DNA of 26,248 nucleotides, from positions 1-26,248 of the forward strand of contig CAZLFV010000031.1 of assembly GCA_964558915.1 (NCBI GenBank), given 5' to 3'. Of this stretch, positions 1 through 7,231 are shown one piece after another. Both the position numbers and the translations under genes were made by a program. This DNA is from CAZKEW01 sp964558915. Lineage in GTDB: Bacteria > Acidobacteriota > Aminicenantia > Aminicenantales > UBA8522. Positions within the stretch are counted from its first letter, which is position 1, and each line of letters opens with the position of its first letter. The notes beneath the pieces are model-generated. The model saw only the letters and a list, made by a program, of their open reading frames with translations, was not told where the DNA came from and did no database searches.

Positions 1-10
1 AGGGTCCCAT

Positions 11-71
11 TTGGCTTGACATCCATTGTCCGGGGAAGTCTAATAGTCTCATATAAATCAAGGAGGGGTAT
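11..71 (+). repeat. Leader copy A (duplicated promoter/RBS module)
   Basis: This 61-nt stretch aligns without gaps to 1338-1398, with about 48 of 61 positions identical by my hand count. It covers the promoter, the 5' leader and the AGGAGGGG ribosome binding site. Similarity stops just inside the coding regions after ATGAAA, so it is a leader duplication and not a whole-gene duplication as seen today. Confidence 0.8.
16..44 (+). promoter_or_regulatory. Sigma-70-type promoter of the NTF2-like gene at 72
   Basis: The -35 box TTGACA (16-21) is followed by a 17-nt spacer and a -10 box TCTAAT (39-44). The equivalent promoter in the duplicate leader (1343-1371) has TTGACA, 17 nt and TTTAAT. Keeping both hexamers and the spacing while the spacer diverged supports a functional promoter. 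Confidence 0.7.
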
Positions 72-953
72 ATGAAACGCAGTCTTATTGCCGTCAGCGT
101 GGTCGTCTCAGTTTTCGGAGTGGCTTTTCTAGCTCAGACACAAACCGAGAGTGTACAACAGGAATTGATCAAGCTGGAGAACGAGCTGAATGATGCTTGG
201 GTCAATCGTGATATCGTACCCTTTGACCGGATTTTGGCGGATGATTATGTGGGAACGGACGAAGAAGGAAATGTTATGACCAAGGCCCAAGAACTTGCGA
301 ACATAAAGTCCGGCGCATATTTATCTACTTCTGCCGTGAAGGACGACATTAAGGTTCGTGTTTACGGGGACGCAGCCGTAGTCACGGGCCGTGGTACATA
401 TAAAGGGCGGTACAAAGGCAAGGAATATACAAACCGGTATCGATGGACAGATACGTGGGTCAAAGATAATCTCGGACGTTGGAGGTGTGTGGCATTCCAC
501 GATTCAAAGATTGTCCGGAAAATAAATGTGGAAGCCGATGTTGCCGCGATCAAAGCCGCACTTGCTGAATGGGTTCAACTTTATAATGCCGGCGATTTTG
601 AAAGGCTTGTATCCACCTTTTATGCAGAAAACGCAATCCTCATAGCACCCGACATGCCTGTTCGCAAAGGGAGGGAAGCTATTCTGCTCGGGTATCAAAA
701 ATACGACGAGTCGAACAAGGAACATGTTGACAGCAGCGCCGCTGAAGAGGTGCGCGTGTCTGGAAACTTGGCGGCAGCTTGGGGGATAGACACGGGCACG
801 AGCACTCCCAGACGCGGAGGGGAGCAAGTCAAATATAGCGTGAACTGGCTGATGGCCTTTGAACGTCAGACCAACGGAACTTGGAAATGCCAATACGAAA
901 TGTGGAATGACAACCCACTTCCAGAAACGCCGGAAAAGGAGCAACAGGACTAA
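72..953 (+). CDS. Secreted protein with two NTF2-like (SnoaL/DUF4440) domains
   Basis: The 293-residue product has an N-terminal signal peptide (hydrophobic stretch about residues 5-20, ending near the alanines before QTQTE). Two tandem NTF2-fold segments follow, roughly residues 28-145 and 155-283. Each starts with a helix of the type ELNDAWVNRD or ALAEWVQLYNAGD, continues with DRILADDYVGTD or VSTFYAENAILIAPD, and ends in beta strands with W-rich segments (DNLGRWRCVAFHDS, NGTWKCQYEMWND). This is the DUF4440/SnoaL-like pattern. Family members bind small ligands or have varied enzymatic roles, so no reaction can be assigned. The start is fixed by AGGAGGGG at 61-68. The leader is a copy of the one before 1399, and a relic of a paralogue's 3' end follows the stop codon. 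Confidence 0.85.
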   Translation: MKRSLIAVSVVVSVFGVAFLAQTQTESVQQELIKLENELNDAWVNRDIVPFDRILADDYVGTDEEGNVMTKAQELANIKSGAYLSTSAVKDDIKVRVYGDAAVVTGRGTYKGRYKGKEYTNRYRWTDTWVKDNLGRWRCVAFHDSKIVRKINVEADVAAIKAALAEWVQLYNAGDFERLVSTFYAENAILIAPDMPVRKGREAILLGYQKYDESNKEHVDSSAAEEVRVSGNLAAAWGIDTGTSTPRRGGEQVKYSVNWLMAFERQTNGTWKCQYEMWNDNPLPETPEKEQQD

Positions 954-963
954 CGGATATATC

Positions 964-1002
964 GGCATGGAGCTCAGGCCGAAAGAGCCAGAAAGGAAGT
1001 AA
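964..1002 (+). pseudogene. Relic of the C-terminal end of a SnoaL-like paralogue
   Basis: Read in frame from 964, this stretch encodes GMELRPKEPERK and then TAA. The last 12 residues of the lipoprotein gene ending at 1944 are GMELKPKGAEKK followed by TAG. Eight of 12 residues and about 30 of 39 bases agree, and the stop codons coincide. The stretch lies 10 nt after the stop of the gene at 72 and has no coding sequence of its own upstream in frame. I read it as the surviving tail of a lost paralogue. Confidence 0.7.
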
Positions 1003-1038
1003 CGTCAAGGCTAATTTACCCTTTTAGGAGGAGGAATT

Positions 1039-1320
1039 ATGACTGAAAAGGTAACCTATGAAGAATTTGTAAAGCAAGCGATTCTGAAGTTAAGAACGGG
1101 CGATTACAAAGGGATTCACACGGTATACAGCGGTTTTAACGAGGCGTTCAGGAAGTATTTTGATGGAGCTAACCCAGTTGAGATAACCAATCAACTCGCC
1201 CAAGAGAGAAAAATTGTGATCAGGCCAGTCAAGGGAGGAGTGATGCTTTACTTGCCGGGAGAAGTTCCACAGACTGATAAGGCGGAACAAGTGCTGAAAA
1301 AGATGGGGTTGAATAAGTAG
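1039..1320 (+). CDS. Small conserved protein, possibly winged-helix-like
   Basis: The 93-residue cytoplasmic protein has no signal peptide or membrane segment. A strong GGAGGAGG site (about 1027-1034) precedes the ATG. The predicted layout is helix (EEFVKQAILKLR), helix (GFNEAFRKYF), helix (PVEITNQLAQERKI), then a beta hairpin with a glycine turn (IVIRPVKGGVMLYLPG). This would fit a small winged helix-turn-helix fold, but that is my inference from the pattern and not a recognised family match. The gene has no obvious promoter of its own. It may be transcribed with the upstream NTF2-like gene across an 85-nt gap that contains the relic at 964-1002. Confidence 0.75.
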   Translation: MTEKVTYEEFVKQAILKLRTGDYKGIHTVYSGFNEAFRKYFDGANPVEITNQLAQERKIVIRPVKGGVMLYLPGEVPQTDKAEQVLKKMGLNK

Positions 1321-1337
1321 AACAAAATGGTCTGAAC

Positions 1338-1398
1338 TTGGTTTGACATCTATTGCCTGGCAAGGTTTAATAATCTCAATAAAATCAAGGAGGGGTAA
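1338..1398 (+). repeat. Leader copy B (partner of 11-71)
   Basis: This is the second copy of the 61-nt promoter/RBS module, directly before the SnoaL-like lipoprotein gene. It has the same length as copy A and no indels. The AAATCAAGGAGGGGTA segment at the ribosome binding site is identical in both copies. Confidence 0.8.
1343..1371 (+). promoter_or_regulatory. Promoter of the SnoaL-like lipoprotein gene
   Basis: TTGACA (1343-1348), a 17-nt spacer and TTTAAT (1366-1371) form a near-consensus sigma-70 promoter. The transcript would start about 20 nt before the ATG at 1399. Confidence 0.75.
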
Positions 1399-1944
1399 AT
1401 GAAAAACCCAATTTTGGTCGTTTGTTTGGTCTTGCTGCTCTGCTTTGCGTTTGCCTGTCAGAACAAGGCCGAAAAAGCAGAGCTTGAGAAGTTCAGGGCT
1501 CAGGCAAAAATCGAAGAGCAGAATATGACGCTGGTTCGCAAAATGATTGAAGAATTAAACAAGGGAAATGTTGAGTTTCTAAGGGAAGCAAATGCTCCTG
1601 ACTATGTCTATTACTTTCCATCCGCAAATCCCAAGTCCATGTCTACCGACGAAGTTATAGGCATGATCAAGGCCAATATGGAAAGTTTTACCGACCTCAA
1701 CTGGAGTCTTGAAGAGCAAGTAGCAACAGGCGACATGGTCATTTCAAGGGCTATTGTTAGAGGCACTCACACAGCAACATATCAGGGCATCCCGGCGACT
1801 GGAAACACGGTTGAAATAAGTTTTATTAATTGGTGCCGCCTAAAGGATGGAAAGATAGTCGAGGAAAGAGAAGAAGCTGACATCCTGGGTTTCATGCAGC
1901 AGCTCGGCATGGAGCTCAAGCCGAAGGGAGCAGAGAAGAAATAG
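1399..1944 (+). CDS. SnoaL-like (NTF2-fold) lipoprotein
   Basis: The 181-residue product has a lipoprotein signal peptide: a hydrophobic core (ILVVCLVLLLCF) and a lipobox ending AFAC with Cys20, followed by QNKAEKAE. The mature part is one NTF2-like domain of the SnoaL/ester-cyclase type, with MIEELNKGNVEFLREANAPDYVYYFP near the start, TDEVIGMIKANMESFTDLNWSLEEQVATGDMV in the middle and a closing strand FINWCRLKDGKIVEEREEADILGFMQQLG. Proteins of this family often hold a small hydrophobic ligand, and the substrate cannot be told here. The strong AGGAGGGG site at 1388-1395 fixes the start. Its last 12 codons resemble the relic at 964-1002. Confidence 0.88.
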   Translation: MKNPILVVCLVLLLCFAFACQNKAEKAELEKFRAQAKIEEQNMTLVRKMIEELNKGNVEFLREANAPDYVYYFPSANPKSMSTDEVIGMIKANMESFTDLNWSLEEQVATGDMVISRAIVRGTHTATYQGIPATGNTVEISFINWCRLKDGKIVEEREEADILGFMQQLGMELKPKGAEKK

Positions 1945-2025
1945 GATTAGGTCTGACCTTCGGCTGACAGAAATGCGTTTTTAATGTCGAAGAGGTCCGG
2001 AATAGGCCGGAAGGGCTAAACAATC

Positions 2026-2043
2026 AGGCTCAGAGCCTTTTTA
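2026..2043 (+). terminator. Short hairpin followed by T-rich stretch
   Basis: AGGCT (2026-2030) and AGCCT (2034-2038) form a 5-bp stem with a CAG loop, followed directly by TTTTATAT. It lies between the stop at 1944 and the next gene at 2082. The stem is short, so this is a weak candidate rho-independent terminator. Confidence 0.4.
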
Positions 2044-2081
2044 TATATATTCGCTTCTCACTCGAAAAAAGGAGGAGTCAC

Positions 2082-2561
2082 ATGAAAGTCAAAACTTATC
2101 TCACGCTTTTTGTTCTTCTCCTCGGTTTTGTTTCTTTTTCCTGTAAAGCTCCCCAAAAAGAAATGGACCTGACCCAGGTCCGAAAAGCCATCGAAGACGG
2201 GGACGCCAAATTCTGCGAGGCCGTCAGGCAGGGAGATGAAGTGGCGATTACTGCCCTGTATACCGAAGATGCGACCCTGTTGCCTCCTGATAGTGAAATA
2301 ATCAAGGGGAAAACGGCTATCGAGACGTTTTGGAAGGGCGGTCTGCAGATGGGCATAAAGGACGCCGTGTTGACGACAGAGGATGTCTTTGCCGGCGGAG
2401 ATCTGGCCTATGAGATCGGCAGGTATGCTCTCAAAATCCAGCCGGAAGGAGCAGAACGGGTGGGACAAAAGGGCAAATATGTCGTCGTCTGGAAGAAGAC
2501 TCCTGAGGGCGTCTGGAAACTGCACGTTGATATCTGGAATAGTATCCCGCCGTCCCAATGA
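2082..2561 (+). CDS. DUF4440/SnoaL-like lipoprotein
   Basis: The 159-residue product has a lipoprotein signal peptide with Cys21 (VSFSC followed by KAPQKE). The rest is one NTF2-like domain: a helix VRKAIEDGDAKFCEAVRQGD, then AITALYTEDATLLPPDSEIIKGKTAIETFWKGGLQMGI, then strands ending KYVVVWKKTPEGVWKLHVDIWNS. The pattern TEDATLLPP...KG...I..FW and the final W..H.D.WN are typical of the DUF4440 group. The GGAGGAG site about 7 nt before the ATG is strong. It is the third NTF2-fold exported protein in a row, but its leader is unrelated to the duplicated leaders upstream. A 194-nt gap with a promoter and hairpin separates it from the S9 peptidase gene. Confidence 0.88.
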   Translation: MKVKTYLTLFVLLLGFVSFSCKAPQKEMDLTQVRKAIEDGDAKFCEAVRQGDEVAITALYTEDATLLPPDSEIIKGKTAIETFWKGGLQMGIKDAVLTTEDVFAGGDLAYEIGRYALKIQPEGAERVGQKGKYVVVWKKTPEGVWKLHVDIWNSIPPSQ

Positions 2562-2641
2562 CCGCGTAATTGAACAGCAGCCGTCAGCGGAGATTTTTCA
2601 AGCGCGGCAAGAGACGCCGCGAGATTCAAACCGCAGCGCTA

Positions 2642-2670
2642 TTGACAACCTCTATACTTCTCTCTATATA
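2642..2670 (+). promoter_or_regulatory. Promoter of the S9 peptidase gene
   Basis: TTGACA (2642-2647), a 17-nt spacer and TATATA (2665-2670) form a strong sigma-70-type promoter. Transcription from it would give a leader of roughly 80 nt before the ATG at 2756, containing the hairpin at 2701-2720. Confidence 0.7.
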
Positions 2671-2700
2671 AATCCGATGAGATGAAGAGAAAAAGTCTTG

Positions 2701-2720
2701 AGGGCGCGGCAACGCGCCCT
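2701..2720 (+). promoter_or_regulatory. Perfect GC hairpin with GCAA tetraloop in 5' leader
   Basis: AGGGCGCG (2701-2708) and CGCGCCCT (2713-2720) pair perfectly around the loop GCAA, a GNRA tetraloop, and are followed by GCTTTTC. It lies between the promoter at 2642-2670 and the start codon at 2756. It could be an attenuator, a terminator of upstream read-through or an mRNA-stabilising hairpin. The T-run of four is weak for a terminator. Confidence 0.6.
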
Positions 2721-2755
2721 GCTTTTCATTCTTAAGTTCGATTTGGGAGGTCATC

Positions 2756-5335
2756 ATGAATACTAAAAGATTTGAGGGACGTCAAACGCAATTTATGCTT
2801 CTGGGGTTGTATTGTATCCTTGCCATTTCATTATGGACCGGGTCAGCGTTCGGCCAACAGAAGTATGAGAAGCCGCCCCAAGAGATTCTCGATGTCCTGC
2901 TTGCCCCACTTCCTCCAACTCCGTTTTTGAGTCCTACACGGGACATGGTCGTGTTTGCTCAGCCGGTGAATTATCCTGCAATCTCCGACCTGGCCGAGCC
3001 GATGCTTCGCCTCGCCGGCGTGCGGATTAATCCACGCACGAATGCCGAACGCAGTTATCTCTATTACTGGGTGGCGCTGAGCCTGAAAAAAATTCCCGAC
3101 GGAGCTGAAATTCCAGTGGGTTTACCTGCAAGCGTTCGGCGCATCGGGCCTCCCCGGTGGAACACCAACGGGACCATGTTTGCTTTTACAAACGAAGCCA
3201 CAGATGGGGTCGAACTATGGGTTGTAGACGTTGCCACGCAAAAGGCGAGTCAGATCCCGGGCTTGCATGTCAATCCAGTTCTCAGTTATGCCGTGCAGTG
3301 GATGCCGGACCAGAAGACCTTATTGGTGAAGACGATCCCGACCGAACGCGGCGCTCCTCCAGAAGCGCCTGTCGTCCCTCCGGGGCCGAGGATTCAAGAG
3401 AGTTTGGGCGTGACTGCCGCAAGCAGTACCTATGAGGCACGGGATGTTCTGAAGAATCCTCACGATGAAGACTTGTTCGACTATTATGCGTCTTCTCAAC
3501 TGGCCTTGGTCAACATCCCATCGGGAGGGATTACTCTGATCGGGGAACCGGCCATCTTCGGCCAGGTAAAGGCTGCGCCAGGAGGACGCTATTTGCTTGT
3601 CGAACGCATCCATCGCCCGTACTCATACTTGTGCGCATATTATAGGTTCCCCAAAGAGGTCGAGGTCTGGAGCACGGCCGGGGAGTTAATTGAAACGGCA
3701 GCAAGCCTGCCTCTTGCTGATCAAGTCCCGATCGACGGAGTGCCTACCGGTCCTCGAGAGCATACGTGGCGCCCCACTGAGCCGGCCACTCTGATTTGGG
3801 CTGAGGCGCTTGACGGCGGCAATCCCAAGACAAAAGTCCCGAATCGCGATCGCCTGATGCTCAAGCCGGTTGGCGGGACCGCCATGGAGCTCTGCAAGAT
3901 GGAGGAGCGATTGTCCGACCTGCAATGGATCGAGAAGGGGGGGCTAGCCCTCCTTTCTGATTATGACCCCGATCGCCACTGGACTCGCACGTACGTCCTT
4001 AATGCCGATGATCGCTCGGTACCGCCCCGGCTGCTTTGGAACATGAGCGCAGACGATCGGTACAAGAACCCCGGGTATCCCGTGTTCCGCGTGCTGCCGA
4101 CAGGAGCATTCGCGATCATGCAGCAGGAGGAGTGGATCTATCTCGACGGCAATGGCTCGTCCCCGGAAGGGGATCGCCCGTTCCTTGACCGGTTGAGCCT
4201 GCGCACGCTCAAAACCGAACGGCTGTTCCGCTCGGACCGCTCTAACTTTGAGTACTTCGTCGCCTGGATGAATCCCGCGTCCGGGACGTTTATCACGCGG
4301 CGCGAATCGCCCGCCGATCCGCCCAACTTTTTCCTGCGGACCCTAGCGAAGAAACCATTGAAGGGAACACCTGATGGAGAGGCATCCTGGACGTCCACCT
4401 TGCGGGCTATTACCCACTTTCCCAACCCGACGCCCCAGCTCAGCGGCATTACCAAGCGCCTTGTAACCTACAATCGTGCCGACGGCCTGCCACTGTCGTT
4501 CATGCTCTACCTGCCGCCAGGATACAAGCCGGGGACGCGTCTGCCCACGGTTCTCTGGGCTTACCCGCTCGATTATGCGGAGAAAGGGGTGGCGGGACAG
4601 ATTGAGGGCTCGTCGGAACTATTCACGACAATTCGAGGAACTTCCGAGCTCTTCTTCCTGCTTCAAGGGTATGCGGTGCTGGACGACGCTGCAATGCCCG
4701 TGGTCGGCCCTCCCGAGACTGCCTACGATACCTTTCCTGAACAGATCGTTGCCAATGCCAAAGCCGCTATCGACAAAGCGGTTGAACTGGGAGTGACCGA
4801 CCCAGAGCGTGTCGGTGTCGGGGGCCACAGTCATGGTGCGCTGATGACGGCCAACCTGCTTGTGTATTCTGACCTGTTCCGGGCCGGGATCGCCCGGAGC
4901 GGCGCCTACAACCATACTCTGCGGCCTTTCGGGTTCCAGAACGAGCGACGTACGCTCTGGCAGGCGCACGACACATATATCAAGCTCGCGCCTGTATTGC
5001 AGGCTGACAAAATCAATGAGCCTTTGCTCTTGATCCATGGGGAGCTAGATCAGAATCCTGGGACCGTTACCATGCAGTCGGAGAAGCTCTACGAAGCTCT
5101 TCGTGGGATTGGGAAGACCGTGCGCCTGTGCATTCTTCCTTACGAGAGTCATGGTTATATCGCCCTGGAGTCCACAGAGCATGTGCTTTACGAAATGCTG
5201 TCATGGTTTGACCGCTACGTGAAGAATGCTCCCCCGCGGACAAAACAACCGGAGGCCGAGAAGAAACGACCCGGAAAGATGTGGGATAAATGCAACCTGT
5301 CCTGGTTTTTGGCGGCAGGTAGATACGTTTCATGA
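2756..5335 (+). CDS. Secreted S9 family peptidase, glutamyl endopeptidase-like
   Basis: The 859-residue prolyl-oligopeptidase-fold serine peptidase has a signal peptide (about residues 12-34, ending GSAFGQQ). An N-terminal beta-propeller region (about 40-560) is followed by an alpha/beta hydrolase domain (about 570-825). The catalytic triad is visible: Ser692 in GGHSHGA, Asp765 in HGELDQNPG and His799 in YESHGY. The N-terminal segment PPQEILDVLLAPLPPTPFLSP and segments such as IQESLG, KNPHDEDLFDYY and WAEALDGGNPK match my memory of the glutamyl endopeptidase branch (S9D). Its likely role is cleavage of peptides in the periplasm or outside the cell. GGGAGG at 2746-2751 fixes the start. The stop overlaps the next ATG (ATGA at 5332-5335). 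Confidence 0.9.
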   Translation: MNTKRFEGRQTQFMLLGLYCILAISLWTGSAFGQQKYEKPPQEILDVLLAPLPPTPFLSPTRDMVVFAQPVNYPAISDLAEPMLRLAGVRINPRTNAERSYLYYWVALSLKKIPDGAEIPVGLPASVRRIGPPRWNTNGTMFAFTNEATDGVELWVVDVATQKASQIPGLHVNPVLSYAVQWMPDQKTLLVKTIPTERGAPPEAPVVPPGPRIQESLGVTAASSTYEARDVLKNPHDEDLFDYYASSQLALVNIPSGGITLIGEPAIFGQVKAAPGGRYLLVERIHRPYSYLCAYYRFPKEVEVWSTAGELIETAASLPLADQVPIDGVPTGPREHTWRPTEPATLIWAEALDGGNPKTKVPNRDRLMLKPVGGTAMELCKMEERLSDLQWIEKGGLALLSDYDPDRHWTRTYVLNADDRSVPPRLLWNMSADDRYKNPGYPVFRVLPTGAFAIMQQEEWIYLDGNGSSPEGDRPFLDRLSLRTLKTERLFRSDRSNFEYFVAWMNPASGTFITRRESPADPPNFFLRTLAKKPLKGTPDGEASWTSTLRAITHFPNPTPQLSGITKRLVTYNRADGLPLSFMLYLPPGYKPGTRLPTVLWAYPLDYAEKGVAGQIEGSSELFTTIRGTSELFFLLQGYAVLDDAAMPVVGPPETAYDTFPEQIVANAKAAIDKAVELGVTDPERVGVGGHSHGALMTANLLVYSDLFRAGIARSGAYNHTLRPFGFQNERRTLWQAHDTYIKLAPVLQADKINEPLLLIHGELDQNPGTVTMQSEKLYEALRGIGKTVRLCILPYESHGYIALESTEHVLYEMLSWFDRYVKNAPPRTKQPEAEKKRPGKMWDKCNLSWFLAAGRYVS

Positions 5336-6103
5336 AACGAAGAGAATTTCTATCAGGTCTTATTGGAGCCGGGAGTTCTTATGTGCTTGCTGGCGCCGGG
5401 AAAAAGCTCTTTTCTCAAGAGAAAGTCGATCTCTCCTCTGCTGCCGAAGCAAGGCAGTCGCATCCCCTATGCTTCGACGGGCTCATTCTTTCCGCGGAGA
5501 GCACGGAGAACAAAGACGATTTTTGGAAATCCGGCCTCTCCGGGTTTATCTGGGATGTCTCTGTTGCCGAAGAAGTGGGCGGCAAATTTGTTCGGCCGTT
5601 TCTACCCTCCCTCAAATCAATCGCCCGGGCGAACAAATTTCTCAGAGAGAATGACCGGGGACTTTTTCTGGCTACGAAGGGAAGCCAGATTCAGGAAGCG
5701 CAGCAAAACGGTACGACAGCAGTATTCCTTCAATTCCAGAGCTGTGAGCCTTTCCAGAACGACCTGGACCTTATGGCTGTTTTCTACGAAATGGGACTGA
5801 GAATCTGCCAGGTGACTCACCACAGCACCAATGCCTTTGGCGGCGGCTCCCTGGAAAAACAGTGGACGGGGCTGACTGAACTCGGGCTCAAGGCCATCGA
5901 GAAAATGAACGAATTGAACATCATTCCAGACCTGTCTCACGGGAATGAGGTCATCTGTCAGGATATCCTGAAGACAAGCAAAAAGCCGGTCGTCGTCTCT
6001 CATTCCTGCTGCCGCGCTCGAAAAAAAGGGGTATTCTTCGTCCCAGATAAAAAAAATCATGGGCCAGAACTGGCTCAGAGTTTTAACGCAGTGCCTGGGA
6101 TGA
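5332..6103 (+). pseudogene. Membrane dipeptidase (peptidase M19) gene with internal deletion and frameshift
   Basis: The open frame (ending at 6117) begins with a Tat-type signal (KRREFLSG) and matches M19 dipeptidases up to residue about 228. Recognisable parts are FDGLILSAES, FLQFQSCEPF, RICQVTHHSTNAFGGG, IPDLSHGNEV and KPVVVSHSCCRA, the last two carrying zinc-ligand histidines. After this the frame becomes non-homologous. In the +1 frame, 6011-6103 encodes AALEKKGYSSSQIKKIMG, then QNWLRVLTQCLG and a stop, which is the normal C-terminal helix of this family (typically GYSEEEIRKILGxNFLRV). About 90-130 residues between the two parts are missing. The gene is translationally coupled to the S9 gene through ATGA. 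The product is expected to be inactive. Confidence 0.8.
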
Positions 6104-6217
6104 GCGGGCGCGCTTAGGAGGATTTATTAGATATCTTTTCACAACCAATTGACGTAGCCTTATTAGTTCAGAGAAAATATTAAAAAAATATTGTTTTCCT
6201 CGCGTCAGGAGGGAGTC

Positions 6218-7072
6218 GTGACAACAAAAGGAAAGATGATTGGCATCGTCATTCTCTCCATTCTCGTTATTATTCTGTTATTTATTGCCACAAGCTTCCA
6301 TGCCCTGCGTCTTCAATTTGGAGTCTGGAAACTCAACAGAAGACCGGCCAACCAGGAAATTCTTAACGGAGTCAAGCCCCGCTTCGGTTATCTCCCGTCT
6401 CCCTGGGTCTCGCCGATGATGAAACAGCAGATGAACCAGATCTGGGAGCCCTTGAACCTTAAAGGGATGAACTACTTTACTTTCGCCGGGCCAAAAAATA
6501 TCTTTGCCAAATTTGTCGAGCGCATGAATCCGTACTCACCTTACTATCAGGCCTGGTTTGGAGTGTACATCATCAAGGCGCCCCAGGAGCGGTTTGGGTT
6601 TGACCAGGATGAAATGGATGTAAAAGAGTTGGGAAAATTGGCTGTCTACGATCAGAACGCCTGGTTAAAAGCGACCGGTGACCCGAATCCCCTGGTGCGA
6701 GGGGAACACTATGAGAAAGCAGGAAAAATTAGGGTGGGCGGAACCGAGAGGACTTTATATGAAGGCACGATGACCAGTCATGCCGACATATCAGAAAACA
6801 AGGAGTTGCTTCTGGTTCGCTTTTTGGGAGTTCCTTCGAAGTCCGTATGGGAACGCGATCTGACTCCTTACCATGTTGTCACTTTAGAAGGGATTTATAG
6901 CGGCTGGTATTCTCGTGATTATGAAGTGACTATCGTTTTCTACGGCTGCGGCTCTATATTCCAGGTATCCTCAGGAAAAACGTACAATCATTTCGAAAAA
7001 ATAAAAGATGAGCTGCTGAGAATGGCTGAGGGCATCGAGTTTGTCCCGGTAAAGAAAAAAATAAAACGATAA
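6218..7072 (+). CDS. Membrane-anchored protein of unknown function
   Basis: I do not recognise this family. I start it at the GTG at 6218 because AGGAGG at 6208-6213 sits 4 nt before it. The longer frame from the TTG at 6191 would place the ribosome binding site inside the gene. The resulting 284-residue protein has one N-terminal transmembrane helix (IGIVILSILVIILLFIATSF) and a large soluble part of about 250 residues, probably periplasmic. This part is rich in aromatic residues (PSPWVSPMMKQQMNQIWEPL, NPYSPYYQAWFGVYII, GIYSGWYSRDYEVTIVFYGCG) and has no repeats or known catalytic motif. It follows the broken dipeptidase gene by 114 nt. An AT-rich stretch at 6160-6195 precedes it, with no convincing promoter. 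Confidence 0.8.
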   Translation: MTTKGKMIGIVILSILVIILLFIATSFHALRLQFGVWKLNRRPANQEILNGVKPRFGYLPSPWVSPMMKQQMNQIWEPLNLKGMNYFTFAGPKNIFAKFVERMNPYSPYYQAWFGVYIIKAPQERFGFDQDEMDVKELGKLAVYDQNAWLKATGDPNPLVRGEHYEKAGKIRVGGTERTLYEGTMTSHADISENKELLLVRFLGVPSKSVWERDLTPYHVVTLEGIYSGWYSRDYEVTIVFYGCGSIFQVSSGKTYNHFEKIKDELLRMAEGIEFVPVKKKIKR

Positions 7073-7170
7073 GCGCTCTTTTTTCTCTGACCCAGTTCAT
7101 TCATGGATAACGGTCTCTCCGGGCTGTGGCGCATGTCCGTGCGCCGGCGTTAGTTTCTCTTTAGCCGAGA

Positions 7171-7199
7171 TTGACAAGGCGAGCAATTAGAGTTAATTT
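7171..7199 (+). promoter_or_regulatory. Promoter of the DUF1579 gene
   Basis: TTGACA (7171-7176), a 17-nt spacer and TAATTT (7194-7199) lie 33 nt before the ATG at 7232. The -35 box is perfect and the -10 box is moderate. Confidence 0.6.
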
Positions 7200-7231
7200 G
7201 CAGCTCCGTATCTATTTTTAAGGAGGAATCG

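Noticed and set aside
504..968. Long minus-strand open frame of 154 residues
   Set aside because: It is fully antisense to the clear NTF2-like gene and has no domain features.
6104..6117. Treating the M19 frame to 6117 as an intact short protein
   Set aside because: The last 30 or so residues have no M19 similarity, while the +1 frame over the same bases carries the family's normal C-terminus.
7128..7145. GGCGCA/TGCGCC hairpin as a terminator after the membrane-anchored unknown
   Set aside because: The 6-bp stem has no T-run after it and lies 56 nt past the stop. It is too weak to call.
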